Origin: Odiellus spinosus
Taxonomy: Eukaryota; Arthropoda; Arachnida; Opiliones; Phalangiidae
Length of the DNA stretch: 64,000 nt
Assembly: GCA_963920705.1 (NCBI GenBank)
Contig: OY987234.1
Span: 21,781,794 to 21,845,793 of the forward strand
Direction of reading: 5' to 3'
The notes below the pieces were generated by a model. It was not told the DNA's origin. It did not search any database and saw nothing but the letters and a program-made list of their open reading frames with translations. Made by a program: the position numbers and the translations under genes. Below are positions 26,322 through 38,743 of this stretch, in pieces; position 1 is the first letter of the stretch, and the number at the start of each line of letters is the position of its first letter.

Positions 26322-28076
26322 GAATATTTTTCAAATTATTCTAAAATCACTGAAATATTTTTCAAATTATTCTAAAATCACTGAAATATTTTTCAAATTA
26401 TTCTAAAATCACTGAAATATTTTTCAAATTATTCTAAAATCACTGAAATGTTTTTCAAATTATCCTAAAATCACTGAAATATTTTTCAAATTATTCTAAA
26501 ATCACTGAAATATTTTTCAAATTATTCTAAAATCACTGAAATATTTTTCAAATTATTCTAAAATCACTGAAATATTTTTCAAATTATTCTAAAATCACTG
26601 AAATATTTTTCAAATTATTCTAAAATCACTGAAATATTTTTCAAATTATTCTAAAATCACTGAAATATTTTTCAAATTATTCTAAAATCACTGAAATATT
26701 TTTCAAATTATTCTAAAATCACTGAAATATTTTTCAAATTATTCTAAAATCACTGAAATATTTTTCAAATTATTCTAAAATCACTGAAATATTTTTCAAA
26801 TTATTCTAAAATCACTGAAATATTTTTCAAATTATTCTAAAATCACTGAAATATTTTTCAAATTATTCTAAATCACTGAAATATTTTTCAAATTATTCTA
26901 AATCACTGAAATATTTTTCAAATTATTCTAAATCACTGAAATATTTTTCAAATTATTCTAAATCACTGAAATATTTTTCAAATTATTCTAAAATCACTGA
27001 AATATTTTTCAAATTATTCTAAAATCACTGAAATATTTTTCAAATTATTCTAAAATCACTGAAATATTTTTCAAATTATTCTAAAATCACTGAAATATTT
27101 TTCAAATTATTCTAAAATCACTGAAATATTTTTCAAATTATTCTAAAATCACTGAAATGTTTTTCAAATTATTCTAAAATCACTGAAATATTTTTCAAAT
27201 TATTCTAAAATCACTGAAATATTTTTCAAATTATTCTAAAATCACTGAAATATTTTTCAAATTATTCTAAAATCACTGAAATATTTTTCAAATTATTCTA
27301 AAATCACTGAAATATTTTTCAAATTATTCTAAAATCACTGAAATATTTTTCAAATTATTCTAAAATCACTGAAATATTTTTCAAATTATTCTAAAATCAC
27401 TGAAATATTTTTCAAATTATTCTAAAATCACTGAAATATTTTTCAAATTATTCTAAAATCACTGAAATATTTTTCAAATTATTCTAAAATCACTGAAATA
27501 TTTTTCAAATTATTCTAAAATCACTGAAATATTTTTCAAATTATTCTAAAATCACTGAAATATTTTTCAAATTATTCTAAAATCACTGAAATATTTTTCA
27601 AATTATTCTAAAATCACTGAAATATTTTTCAAATTATTCTAAAATCACTGAAATATTTTTCAAATTATTCTAAAATCACTGAAATATTTTTCAAATTATT
27701 CTAAAATCACTGAAATATTTTTCAAATTATTCTAAAATCACTGAAATATTTTTCAAATTATTCTAAAATCACTGAAATATTTTTCAAATTATTCTAAAAT
27801 CACTGAAATATTTTTCAAATTATTCTAAAATCACTGAAATATTTTTCAAATTATTCTAAAATCACTGAAATATTTTTCAAATTATTCTAAAATCACTGAA
27901 ATATTTTTCAAATTATTCTAAAATCACTGAAATATTTTTCAAATTATTCTAAAATCACTGAAATATTTTTCAAATTATTCTAAAATCACTGAAATATTTT
28001 TCAAATTATTCTAAAATCACTGAAATATTTTTCAAATTATTCTAAAATCACTGAAATATTTTTCAAATTATCCTAA
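26322..28076 (+). repeat. 31-bp satellite, about 57 units
   Basis: Head-to-tail units with the consensus AAATATTTTTCAAATTATTC followed by TAAAATCACTG, 31 bp. A block of four consecutive units near 26866-26985 lacks one A (30 bp), and the variant GAAATGTTTTTC occurs at about 26447 and 27157. Homogeneity points to recent expansion. Family-A copy 4 starts 15 bp after the array ends. Confidence 0.97.
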
Positions 28077-28091
28077 CCTATTATATGGTAT

Positions 28092-28410
28092 CAGAAGTAG
28101 ATGAACCCTCCTTTGAAGTCTACTACTCTAATGTTCCATAAGGCGCTCCTCTCTGTATGGGTAAAATTCACGATTTTACGAGATCGGAGGGGTCCTACTT
28201 CAGGAAAATTGGAAATTCTCTCTCTCCACAAACGACGACGTTTTTTTGACGAACTCCGAGGCTGCTAGAGATATTCGCTCGACGAACTCCCGCTCCGAAA
28301 ATATCTACCGTTAGGAGGCGTACGAATCGCGAGTTTTGAAACTAACCCATACAGAGAGGGGTAGACAAGACCCGGGAGTAATAGACTTCAAAGGAGGGTT
28401 TCATCGGCTT
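28092..28410 (-). mobile_element. Foldback MITE family A, copy 4 (right end shortened)
   Basis: 319 bp. The left end CAGAAGTAGATGAA is intact; the right end stops at CATCGGCTT without the last CTG, and no matching 7-bp duplication can be read. An internal deletion also removes the 'catcccccctgtct' section seen in other copies. It sits directly beside the 31-bp satellite, so rearrangement there may have taken the end. Confidence 0.85.
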
Positions 28411-28805
28411 GATATTGCTATATTTTAAAAACAATATCAAAAACCCTTCCATTACCCTTTACATTCTGAAATCTAAAACTTGTTCTAACTATATTTACGC
28501 AGACTACGTGACCTGGTACGTAGGTTTAAAATTTTCGTAATTCAATAGGATTTTTAACGTGGGTGGAAACGCGAGTACCTCATTGTTGTCGTTCATGGAC
28601 GGGTTTAATGGACTCCATTCCACTTCGAGGAACATTGAGAGACCTCTTTTCCTGTTCGTCTTATTTCAGCTAATGTATCGAAGTTAGGGAAGAGAGAAGG
28701 ATGAGATGGATATTTTAAAGGAGGGTGAAATGGAAAAGAAATTTACATTTAAATTCAAAGTTGAAAACATTTTAGGCTTAGAGCTCCTAGGTCTTTCTAG
28801 ATTAA

Positions 28806-29240
28806 AGGGAGAATGCAACCTAATTACAAGTGATTTTTTTTATCGATTCCTTATCGTTTAAATAGACCTAATCCACCGATAAAAAGTTTACAATACAAAT
28901 ATTAAACTAGAAATAAATTTAAAACTTACCCTGAAAATAGGCTTAGCGAGATTCGTGGAGATCCTGAATCGCGTCCGTGTAAGGTCTAGCGACCAATGAG
29001 CGAAGGCCCGTCGTTCACGCGAGATCTCCACGAGACTTACGTCGCGCGCGATTGGTCGCTAGACCTTACACGCGAGGAAAACAGGACCTCCATGAATCCC
29101 GCTAAGCCTATTTTCAGGGTAAGTTTTAAATTTATTTCTAGTTTAATATTTGTTTGTAAATTTTTTAAATAGTGGATTAGGCCTATTTAAACAATAAGAA
29201 ATCGATAAAAAATCACTTGTTGTTAGGTTGCATTCTCCCT
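28806..29240. mobile_element. TTAA-flanked foldback element family C, copy 2
   Basis: 435 bp, the same length as copy 1, between TTAA (28802-28805) and TTAA (29241-29244). The two copies differ by a few bases only. The core keeps GGTCTAGCGACCAAT and its inverse. Confidence 0.87.
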
Positions 29241-29241
29241 T

Positions 29242-29512
29242 TAAGTACTTTCACCAAAACGACCGCGCGTGTATGTATAAATAACGCGCGAGAATTAACT
29301 GTAGGCTCTACAATAACCACGCGATCATTATTTAGTGATGACGTAATATTGCGGGTAATTTTATTTTAATTTTTTTTTAGAAAATGGCGATTATAAAAAT
29401 TTATATTTTTACTGCCTTTGTAAATTATTTCTATAACATATGTATATATATTTTAAATCGAATTTTAACGATCTTTCCGAATATGCTACTCAATTTCCAT
29501 TTGGAGTTCATG
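29242..29512 (+). repeat. Dispersed repeat N, copy 1
   Basis: Shares ordered blocks with 38501-38743: agtacttt, gcgcgagaattaa, gtgatgacgtaatatt, aaaatggcgattataaaa, acatatgtatatatatttt, aattttaacgat and ggagttca. A third, short match lies at 41423-41480. Unclassified; it abuts the right TTAA of family-C copy 2. Confidence 0.6.
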
Positions 29513-30444
29513 ACAGCGTCACTTTAAACAAAAAATAAATTTTTAGACTCAAACAAAAATTTGAAATTATAAACTTCGAGGAATAATTTTCCTTTTCACG
29601 AAAACTTCAAATAAGTCAAAAATATAGACTTGAAATATAATATATATACACACTCACACACACGCAACAATGAAATTCAACAATATATATAAATATGTAT
29701 CAATGGTTTTCAAATTTAAAATATAATAGGGAGTAGAGTTGTATATTCGGTATTGTTGTCCGATATTTGGGTCCTCATCATCGACTTTCTATTATATATA
29801 CATCAATTCAAGGCCTATTTGCATTGTTACGAAAGATGCGGCGCTTTAATACCTAACTTTAAACCTCATAGAAATGAAAGTAGTTCCTCGAAACGTCTCT
29901 TGAACTGAAGAATACGGTTCAAGGTTTCAATTCCTACAAATATACGTTGTCAAATAATGATTCAGTTTCTTACGAAAATAGATGTTGGTAAAACTTTGTA
30001 TGGTTTGAAAACTCGCGCGTTTTACTTGTATGTATTGTGCAGTGTACGTGCTTTTTGGTTTGTCCGAGGATAATATATTACTATACAGACTTTGGAAAGG
30101 CAATATGATATATTTATGGTTAAATATATATATCCCCTCCAGGAAAATATTTTTGCTCCTAAATTTTATATCATTTGTTCGCGAAACTTATACTTCAATG
30201 TTCTGAATATGTAATGAGAAGGGCTTCTTCCTGGGAAGATCTGAAGAATCGAGTTTTCAGCGAAATATTACAATTTTTACGCTATTTTGTTTCGTTATGG
30301 GATCTAAAGACCATTTTGGAGAATTTTGAAAATTTAAATTTCAAGTGACGCTATTCACGCGATTCTCGTTTTGAAGGTCGTTAAAATAAAAATTCTCCCC
30401 AATACTACGTCATTCTTATAGTCTTGTGGCTATGGTAGAGCCTA

Positions 30445-31109
30445 TTCTCGCGCCATTTTTTTCTCGCGCCATTTTTTTCTCGCGCCCTTTTTTTTCTCGC
30501 GCTCTTTTTTTTCTCGCGCCCTTTTTTTTCTCGCGGCCTTTTTTTCTCGCGCCCTTTTGTTCTCGCGCCTTTTTTTTTCTCGCGCCCTTTTTTTTTTCTC
30601 GCGCCCTTTTTTTTTTCTCGCGCCCTTTTTTTTTCTCGCGCCCTTTTTTTTTCTCGCGCCCTTTTTTTTTCTCGCGCCCTTTTTTTTTCTCGCGCCCTTT
30701 TTTTTTCTCGCGCCCTTTTTTTTTCTCGCGCCCTTTTTTTTTCTCGCGCTCTTTTTTTTTCTCGCGCCCTTTTTTTTTCTCGCGCCCCTTTTTTTTTCTC
30801 GCGCCCCTTTTTCTCGCGCCCCTTTTTTTTTCTCGCGCCCTTTTTTTTTTTCTCGCGCCCTTTTTTTTTTCTCGCGCCCTTTTTTTTTTTCTCGCGCCCT
30901 TTTTTTTTTCTCGCGCCCTTTTTTTTTTCTCGCGCCCCTTTTTTTTCTCGCGCCCCTTTTTTTTCTCGCGCCCCTTTTTTTTCTCGCGCCCCTTTTTTTT
31001 CTCGCGCCCCTTTTTTTTCTCGCGCCCCTTTTTTTTCTCGCGCCCCTTTTTTTTCTCGCGCCCCTTTTTTTTCTCGCGCCCCTTTTTTTCGCGCCCTTTT
31101 TCTCGCGCA
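30445..31109 (+). repeat. CGCG/T-tract minisatellite, about 35 units
   Basis: Units of TCTCGCGCCC plus 7-11 T, about 19 bp each; T-run length varies and the C-run is CC, CCC or CCCC in blocks. One strand is almost pure pyrimidine apart from the GCG. Frames of 200-230 codons on both strands (FFSRP or REKKG repeats) come only from the repeat. Confidence 0.95.
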
Positions 31110-31963
31110 AGTACTTAAACCAGAGTCCTATGTTTCGTATGAAAATTATCGTTAATTACTCCAAAAAAAGACTACCAATATGATTTTTTGAAATTTTTAT
31201 TTTGAAGTTTCTTTTCTTATCTGCAGAGGTATAAAATTTTGAATATAATGGTTTAATAGTATGATAAAATATCTTCACTTTAAAGGGCAGGCACCAGGAA
31301 AAACCTATGACCATGTTTTGATAGTTTCAAAAAATACTATTTTAAGAAAATATTTTCCCAAACTCTTCCTTTGAAGCCAGTTTCTCTTCAATCTCGTTTG
31401 TACGGCAGTTGAAACATTTCTACAGGCGCCTCGTAAAAATAACGTTATTTAATTTCATCCTAAATGTTAGCTTCTTCCTAGACCGCGAAGGCTGGAATAA
31501 TTTACTGGCTTCTTTCTTGAAGATTTGAATCTTGAAAACGAATGAATTTACAAGAGACAAACGTCTATTTCTTATTGTAAATAGCGTACCTTCCAAAATT
31601 GTAAACATACGCCAATCGATATAGAGAAGGAAAATGATCGTATAGAACAGCTACTGGGCATCGTCTGTCAAAATTCCCTCGCCTTAATGCGATTATGTCT
31701 ATTTTTGTGGGAAGGAAGTAGTGCCTGAAGTGTAAACCAAAAGTAGGCTTAGCTACGTGTAGTTTGACTTACGCGTTCTAAATTTAATGTTACTAAGAAA
31801 TGACTTGATTTAAAACGTTCGCCTTCCACTAACATCGTTAAATTCCACTATTCTTGATGGACAAACTTAAAGAATTAGTCTTAATTAGTTTTAATTCGAG
31901 TTTACACTCAGTTAATCTTCGGTTAAACCGTTTTTATTTAACTTTGATCTGAATTTACGGATT

Positions 31964-32060
31964 TCATTTTGCAGACGCGTCTCTCCCGTTACTTTGGCAA
32001 CGGTAGTAACGTCTCCTAGGTCTGGTTGCCATGGTAACGGTAGAGACGCCCTGCAAAAAT
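31964..32060. repeat. 97-bp imperfect palindrome
   Basis: Arms of about 38 bp: ATTTTGCAG, ACGCGTCTCT, CCGTTAC, TGGCAAC on the left are mirrored by GTTGCC, GTAACGG, TAGAGACGC, CTGCAAAAAT on the right. It could be a very small foldback element; no target duplication is readable. Confidence 0.6.
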
Positions 32061-32641
32061 CGCTGAATGATCACGCCACCTGTCGAAAAAAAAATGACAA
32101 TCAGTCCATTCATGTTTCCGGAGATTTGCTAATCCAATTTCGAATTACATAGTTGTTTGTTAATTTTAAAGGTGCTGTATAACCTGTTCTTCTATCACTT
32201 TATTTTTATATCAAATCAAAATACGAGTCCTTTGGGTGTGATTGAATCGAAAATTGTCGTACAGTTCGATTTTCCCGTTTATTTTTTATTTTGCAACGTG
32301 AATATTAGTAAAACCCTATCATATTTTGACCCTTTTTTACCAAAAATAGAGTTGGGTCAACGAACCTTCCAACGTATTGCTATTTTAGGAGTTTAAATGA
32401 TCTATAGACGCCTAGAAAGTCCATATCGATTTATTTTCGATGGAAACAGTTCGTTTTTCTAAACAATAAAAAAGTGGTTCGAATGCGTATCGATATTTTT
32501 CCGTTACTAGTTTTTTTTTTTCTCTTCAATTCTTATTTTTCTTGGCTGTACATTATATAAGGTCCTTGCTTTAGTTGGGATTTATGACTAGGTACCCCTT
32601 TCATTTTTAAAGATAAGATTTTGGCGTCAGCTGATTCTATA

Positions 32642-32813
32642 GCTACGTTCACACTACAGACTTTGAAACCGTTTTGAACCGTTTTGGAAAGGTCAAATGA
32701 TAAAATTTTGGGGTCACCCTTATAGATCTTTGATCAAGAAACAAAATTAAAATCTTAAAAAGTCGATTTAAACATTCGAAACGGTTCCAAAGTGTCAAGT
32801 GTGAACGTAGCTT
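32642..32813. mobile_element. Foldback element of the 'gttcacacta' family
   Basis: About 172 bp. Left end AGCTACGTTCACACTA is mirrored by AGTGTGAACGTAGCT. Inside, the arms share CCGTTTTGAACCGTTTTGG and CGAAACGGTTCCAAAG. Related fragments lie at 17865, 37573 and 51827. Confidence 0.7.
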
Positions 32814-32872
32814 ATGGTTCGCGATATGTTTTGTTTTTTTTCAAAAGTCACACTTATTGATACTATAGTTAA

Positions 32873-33071
32873 AGGGAAAGTTGGAGCTAAAAATGAAATT
32901 TATTTTCGGCATCACCATGAAAAATAACGTACCTGAGAATTTTTTCAGAATTTTTAGACAAGTTCTTGGTGTTTAAAATAATTTCTGAAGTTTGGTTAAA
33001 ATTTAAAAAAAAAAGTGTAAAATCCGGCCAATCGTATTATTTCATTTTGGAATGATAGTTCCACTTTCCCT
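32873..33071. mobile_element. TTAA-flanked small foldback element
   Basis: 199 bp between TTAA (32869-32872) and TTAA (33072-33075). Ends AGGGAAAGTTGGAGCT and, inverted, AGGGAAAGTGGAACTAT. The first bases resemble family C (AGGGAGAATG) but the body differs, so it is a separate family that may use the same transposase. Confidence 0.75.
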
Positions 33072-33386
33072 TTAAAATAACTTCTGATGCTGAAATACTG
33101 CATTTGGTTTTTTGGTAGGTCTTTCAAGATATCTTTCTCAGTCCCACAACTCTTTCTTTTTTCTTAACTAGAAGGATTTTCTCAGGCTTAGGAACTCTTG
33201 ATCGTTTCTTTCCGGGCTTTCATCCTTCCTCACCCGAAAATCTTTTCAGACCTCAGACGTGGTATATTTCCATTCTATCGACATACCTTTAGACCGAAAA
33301 CCTTATCGGTCCATTCGTCAGAAAGTTCGGAGAATGTTATATCGGTTAGTTCAGGGGGTGATCAAAATCTACAAATTGAGTTTGGT

Positions 33387-33723
33387 CAGAAGGCGATGAA
33401 ACCCTCCTTTGAAGTCTACTACTCTAATGTTCCATATAGCCCTCCTCTCTGTATGGGTAAAATTCCCAATTTTACGAGATCGGAGGGGTCCTACTTCATC
33501 CCCCCTGTCTACGGAAAATTGGAAATTCTCTCTCTCCACAAACGACGACGTTTTTTTGACTAACTCCGAGGCTGCTAGAGATATTCGCTCGACTAACTCC
33601 CACTCCGAAAGTATCTACCGTTAGGAGGCGTACGAATCGCGCTTTTTGAAACTAACCCATACAGAGAGGGGTAGACAAGACCAGGGAGTAATAGACTTCA
33701 AAGGAGGGTTTCATCGGCTTCTG
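33387..33723 (-). mobile_element. Foldback MITE family A, copy 5
   Basis: 337 bp. Ends CAGAAGGCGATG and CATCGGCTTCTG. Perfect 7-bp duplication GTTTGGT (33380-33386 and 33724-33730). Confidence 0.9.
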
Positions 33724-34012
33724 GTTTGGTTAAGTTAAATAAGGACCAGTTCTCACGTATGAAATTGCATTTGTAGCTAGAGCAGTGAATAATTGATACA
33801 TCGTGGTGCAATATATCTTTTGAGACACACCTTTTATCAAGAAAATAGATAAAATGACCAAGTACTTTTTGATTATGGAGTAATTGATGGTTGGAGTCGA
33901 CTTCAGTAGATATGACGTATTTCAGAGCAACATCTTCTTGTTAATTAAGTCTAGTTCCATTTTTAAAAAGGAATATTGATGAAACAACCTGCAAAATTAA
34001 TCAATACGCGAC

Positions 34013-34305
34013 CAAGAAGGATCAGATAAGGAGAGGAAAAGTGGGAACGGCGCGGCTCCTACTGCGTCGGCCTAAACTCCCACTCTGGGAGAACGGGGGA
34101 CAGACGGGGGTAGAGATGCTTCGTGGTAAATTGTTGTCACGTGGGTAAAACGAATCCTTTATCAGACGCGCTAGCTAGCGACCACGTGACAACAGTTTAC
34201 CTCGAGAATTTCCTATCCCCCCCTTTCCACCCGAGTGGGAGGTTGGCTCTTCTCTCTCTAACTCAACGCAGCCCCACTTTTCCTCTCCTTATCTGATCCT
34301 TCTTG
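34013..34305 (-). mobile_element. Foldback MITE family B, copy 2
   Basis: 293 bp, inverted relative to copy 1 (left arm reads GTGGGAACGGCGCGG). Perfect 7-bp duplication ACGCGAC (34006-34012 and 34306-34312). Confidence 0.9.
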
Positions 34306-35188
34306 ACGCGACATAACCTAGTTTTCGACTCCAATGTAGACTAAAAATGGGACGTACTAAAATTATACCAATCTTTCCAAGGCTTATTTAAAACACGATG
34401 TAATTTTTGTAATAACAAATCCATTTTCCAATTTCAGGGAGTATAGCTTATATGTATGTTAAATTAAACATGAAGAGGGTGAAAAAAAAAAAAACCCCCG
34501 AGTAAAACTAGTAGGTATAGGGAGTTGGAAGCGGATAGATTTCGTGTCGAACAGGAACCATCAATATGTAAGAGGTGGGCTGGGCAGGAAACCTTGTAAA
34601 AACGTCGCCAGAATCCACCCTTCCCTTTCACCCTTAGATTTCTCTCTATCGCTGACTTTTTTCCCGCCTTTTATTGCCTTTTCCTATATATATACATCTC
34701 TCTTTGACTGTGATCCAAATCTTTCGAGTATTCAGTAGATATTAATGTAAGCCTTCGCCTTACTTTCATTATGTTTCCTAGGATATTTTGAATTTTTTCA
34801 ACTCGACATTATTTGAATGAACAAAGAGATGTTCGTATGTTCTTTAACTTGAATCGGAGATTATTATATAAATAAAAATTGAACGTAATTGATACGAATT
34901 GATTTACCCTTTACGCGAATTCTTAAATCCCTCGAAATACGAATCTCGATAATCCTCGATAGAGAAAAACGACATTGGAATTTTAGACTAACACGAACGA
35001 TGGAAAAATCCGCGGCTACTAATTTCCCGTTTCGCGATTAATTTTAACGGTTATATTCGTAATAAACATTAAAAAACAATCGTTGGACACTAAAATCGCC
35101 AAATTATAAACATTTTTGGACGAGAAGAACGGGTTTCAGAGGTTACGCTTTGAAAATTGTCAAATAAGGCTTAGCTTTTGGCGCGCGC

Positions 35189-35398
35189 CGCCACCGTCGT
35201 TGATAGATGGCGCCTGGGGCTCCATAAGGGACATAAAAATCGCCAAATGTTTTTCGCTCGAGCTTTCTCGAGAATAAAGTTTGGATTTTTATGAAAATGA
35301 GCCACCGTCGTTGATAGATGGCGCCAGGATCTCCATAAGAAGGATAAAAATCACCAAATTTCTTTCGCGAGTATAAAGTTTGGAATTTTATGAAAAAG
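35189..35398 (+). repeat. Tandem duplication of about 105 bp
   Basis: Two neighbouring copies starting GCCACCGTCGTTGATAGATG (35189 and 35301), each followed by ctccataag, ataaaaatc, ccaaat, cgagtataaag or cgagaataaag, and tttatgaaaa. The copies differ by small gaps. Confidence 0.8.
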
Positions 35399-36777
35399 CG
35401 AGTTGAAATATTGAAAATTAAAATGAATTTAAATAAATTGGTAGTTTTAACGGAATTTAAAGCCGAGATTATAATTTATTTTGAAAGTTATTAATTTTAA
35501 TAGTTGTAAAATATAAATGAAAGATAATTTACTTTTTTTTATTTTTCAAAATTATACAATAGTATAATTTTGAAAAATAAAAAAAATTGCACTTTAAAAC
35601 TGTTCCTCATTGATCCCGTTTATAATTCAAAGTAGATAGCCTGTTGGGCCAAAAATATAAAATTTTCAGAATTTTTGAATGTGACTCTCAAGTCTCAAAT
35701 TTGGCCCCTATGAGACCTCCAAAAATTTAAATTATCTCGTTCTGTAATTATTTCCCAGTGTTTTCGTCATCAAATTCATATTCAGCACCATTTTTTCGTC
35801 TATAATATGAATTTTTATTAATTTAAGGCTATTAATTCTAAAGATATTAGAGACCTATAAAAATCAATAACTTATTAATGAAACTCGAGAAGGAAAAAAT
35901 GTATGTTATACATTTCCATGAAGACTTCATTTTGAATCACTTGTTTTTCAAAACAAATGGTTGATTTCTATGAGAGGTTCTTTAGAGGGATCCCATGCAG
36001 TTGGACATCTCGTCACTACACTTAAATCCACGCTTTACAATGTAATGATAGTGAAAAGAGACAATAAGAAAATAATTTCTCGAGATGTCCATTCTTTCTT
36101 AAAACGAAAAAAAACCAATAGCCTCGTCAGGAACAAACATCAATCATATATTAACATTTAACATGGATATTGTGAATACTTTGTCCATGCTCACGTAAAA
36201 CTCTAGAGCCAACTCTTTCAAGATGGAATGAAAAGATGTAAAATACACAAGGTATATTCCCTTTGTAGCTTCGTACGTGTTCACTGAAGGTCTTCGAACA
36301 CATTTACGATTCTCATAGTATGAAAACCCCCTTTTCTCTATAGGAGAGTATATTTTTATGATCCAATCTTCCCCGTATATACGAGCTACTCATTTTTAGG
36401 ACCCAGTCATAAATGAGCCTCTTCTTTTCTCTCTAGCAGTCTTAATATTTTTATTATGGACGCGTAAAAATAATAAAGTCTTTCCGTGTTCCGTCCTCCA
36501 AAGAGTATGGAATATGTATTACATTTCATCCTGAATTTGCAACACGTACAAAGCTACAGTTTTCCTACATCACAAAAAAAAAGTTAAATCAATGACCATG
36601 TTGTAATTTTTAAGGTATTGTAAACTCATACTGTCTCGCTCTTTATTTTCTATTCCATCTTGAATTTGCAACACGTGGAAAGCAGTGATTATATTGTTTC
36701 GTGAAAATTTTGTAGAGTCGCATTCAGACTGAACGAAAATTACCTTTTCGTTGGTTCCTTTTTTATTAGTTCAAACG

Positions 36778-36843
36778 CGCGGAATAATATTTAAACAAGG
36801 AATCAATAAAAAGGTCATTTGTTAAGTTTCATTCTCCCTTTAA
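36778..36843. mobile_element. Right-end fragment of a TTAA-type element
   Basis: Contains ttaaacaaggaatc, a spaced 'aaggtcatttgtt', and ends CATTCTCCCT followed by TTAA, like the right terminus of family C. The left end is missing. Confidence 0.55.
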
Positions 36844-36867
36844 ATATTTTTGCGCATAATATAAGTC

Positions 36868-36975
36868 CCCGAAAAACTTGGAAATCCCAAAATATTTCCC
36901 GAAGAAAAAACTTGGAAATCCCAAAATATTTCCCGAAGAAATTTAGAAATCCCAAAACCTCTCCCGAAAAAACCC
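36868..36975 (+). repeat. Tandem repeat of about 34-40 bp x 3
   Basis: Three units of GAAATCCCAAAATATTTCCC followed by gaaga and an A-rich link, the last unit diverged (aaaacctctcccg). Confidence 0.8.
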
Positions 36976-37548
36976 CCAAGGAATATTGACAATCAAACAA
37001 ACTACAGAAAAATTAAAAGGGTCATACCCCTCGACGTAATCTAAACGCACCTTCGTAGAAATATGGACTTTAAATTTGAAATCTCAATCTAATTCAAGAT
37101 TAGAGTTAATCCCACCACAAAATTTCAGCGCACCAACTACTGCTCTACTCTGAGATATATCTATTTATGGACTTGTCTCACAGAGAATATACTCTTAACT
37201 AAGCACGTGCTGAAATATAAGATTGATACTAAATAAATCCGCGATCGAAAAAGATGAAGTATATCTACTTTATCTCGAATAGTCGATAGACGCCGCGATT
37301 TTTATAGACTTATATTTTCATCCCTATATTCTTTAATAAAGATGAAGTAGTAAAAATATTGTTCAGGGCCATAAAAATCCGGATTACATTCACTTTTTAA
37401 GCAAGTATTTTTTTGGGAAACTATAGGGATGGGGGTAAAATAATATTTTAAAAAGTTTAAAGATTTAATAATTTTTAGTGAAATTCGCGGAAAAGGTAGT
37501 AACATTTTATGTAGAATATATTTAGTAAAGTTTAAAAGATAATCTTTC

Positions 37549-38010
37549 TTAAAGGGAGAATGCAATCTAATAAAGCCGCGTTCATACTAGGCCTTGGAAT
37601 CGATTTAAACCCGTTTCAAATCGTTTCCTTGGAGTCTTGGGAACGGAAAACCGTCTTTGAAACCATTTTTAACCGTTATGTAAAGGTCAAAATTAAAAAT
37701 TTTAGGGTCAAATTTAGAGAGCTATTGTCCAAAAATGGAATTATTAGCTTGAAAAATCGATTTGAATATCCGAAACGGTTTCAAAACGGTTCCAAAGTGT
37801 CTAGTGTGAACGTAGCTTTTGTTTCGATTTCTCGAAACTGCTTCGGGAACCAGTTTCGTACCGATTCGGCTGGTTTCAACATCCGATAGATGAAGCTACG
37901 ATAAATCGATTTATAAAAATAATGCTTGAACACGTGACGCTTAAAACGATTCCTGGCGATTTGAATATCGGTTTGATTTCACCTTTTCAAATCGATTCCA
38001 TATCGTTTAA
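37549..38010 (+). repeat. Composite: family-C terminus joined to 'gttcatactag' repeat
   Basis: TTAAAGGGAGAATGCAATCTAA (a family-C left end, 37549-37570) runs directly into AGCCGCGTTCATACTAGG, the start of the ATCGATTT/CGGTTT family. That family closes once at GTGTGAACGTAGCT (37817) and then continues with further CGATTT-rich sequence to about 38010. It reads as one element inserted near the end of another. The 109-codon frame over it is chance. Confidence 0.6.
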
Positions 38011-38500
38011 ATAGGCCTAATCAATTAATTAGGCTTGGCTGGATTCACGAAGATCCTGAAGGGTCTTTCTTAACCCAATTTACTTCAGACAACTTAACAG
38101 AAACATGTATGAAAACAAGCGTAGAATGAACCGTAACTTTTTAGAGGCCATTTCACAAATTAGGGGTGTACAAGTAATCTGCCTAAAAACCTAGTCTTGT
38201 TAGATCCGAAATCTGAAGCAGTCTTATGTGTAGGTTCGGGAATTGTTTTTTGCAATTTGCGAAATTGTTTTCTCTTCTCGTGCATGGAAGTTTCTAGAAC
38301 ATATTCGTATGGTCTATTTTACCAGATCTATCTACTGTGTAAGGTTATCTCGAGGGGTCTGTTTCGTCTTAAAGACGGTCTACTCAGGTGCAATTCTCCT
38401 TTGAAAATAAAGAACGCGATTTTGGCGGGAACATTTTATTCAATTGCAAATGGCTCATATTTTTATATTTATTATACTATTATAATGACATATTTCTGGC

Positions 38501-38743
38501 AATAAGTACTTTTACGAGGAAGACGGCGCGAAAGCTACCTTATCACGTGCCAGAACGCGCGAGAATTAATAGCGAAATCAATCAAGTGATGACGTAATAT
38601 TGGCGGGAATTTTTAAAATAAAATGGCGATTATAAAATGTATTTTTACTGTCGCTGTAATTTTGTTCTATGACATATGTATATATATTTTGAATCGATTT
38701 TTAACGATAAACCCGAAAATGATACTCAATTTCAATTTAGAGT
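38501..38743 (+). repeat. Dispersed repeat N, copy 2
   Basis: Same block order as 29242-29512 (agtactttta, cgcgcgagaattaa, gtgatgacgtaatatt, aaaatggcgattataaaa, acatatgtatatatatttt). Divergence is moderate. Nature unknown. Confidence 0.6.

Noticed and set aside
30426-31183. Open frames of 200-230 codons on both strands (FFSRP or REKKG repeats)
   Set aside because: They follow only from a tandem repeat of about 19 bp; both strands and several frames are open together, as expected of repeats and not of genes.
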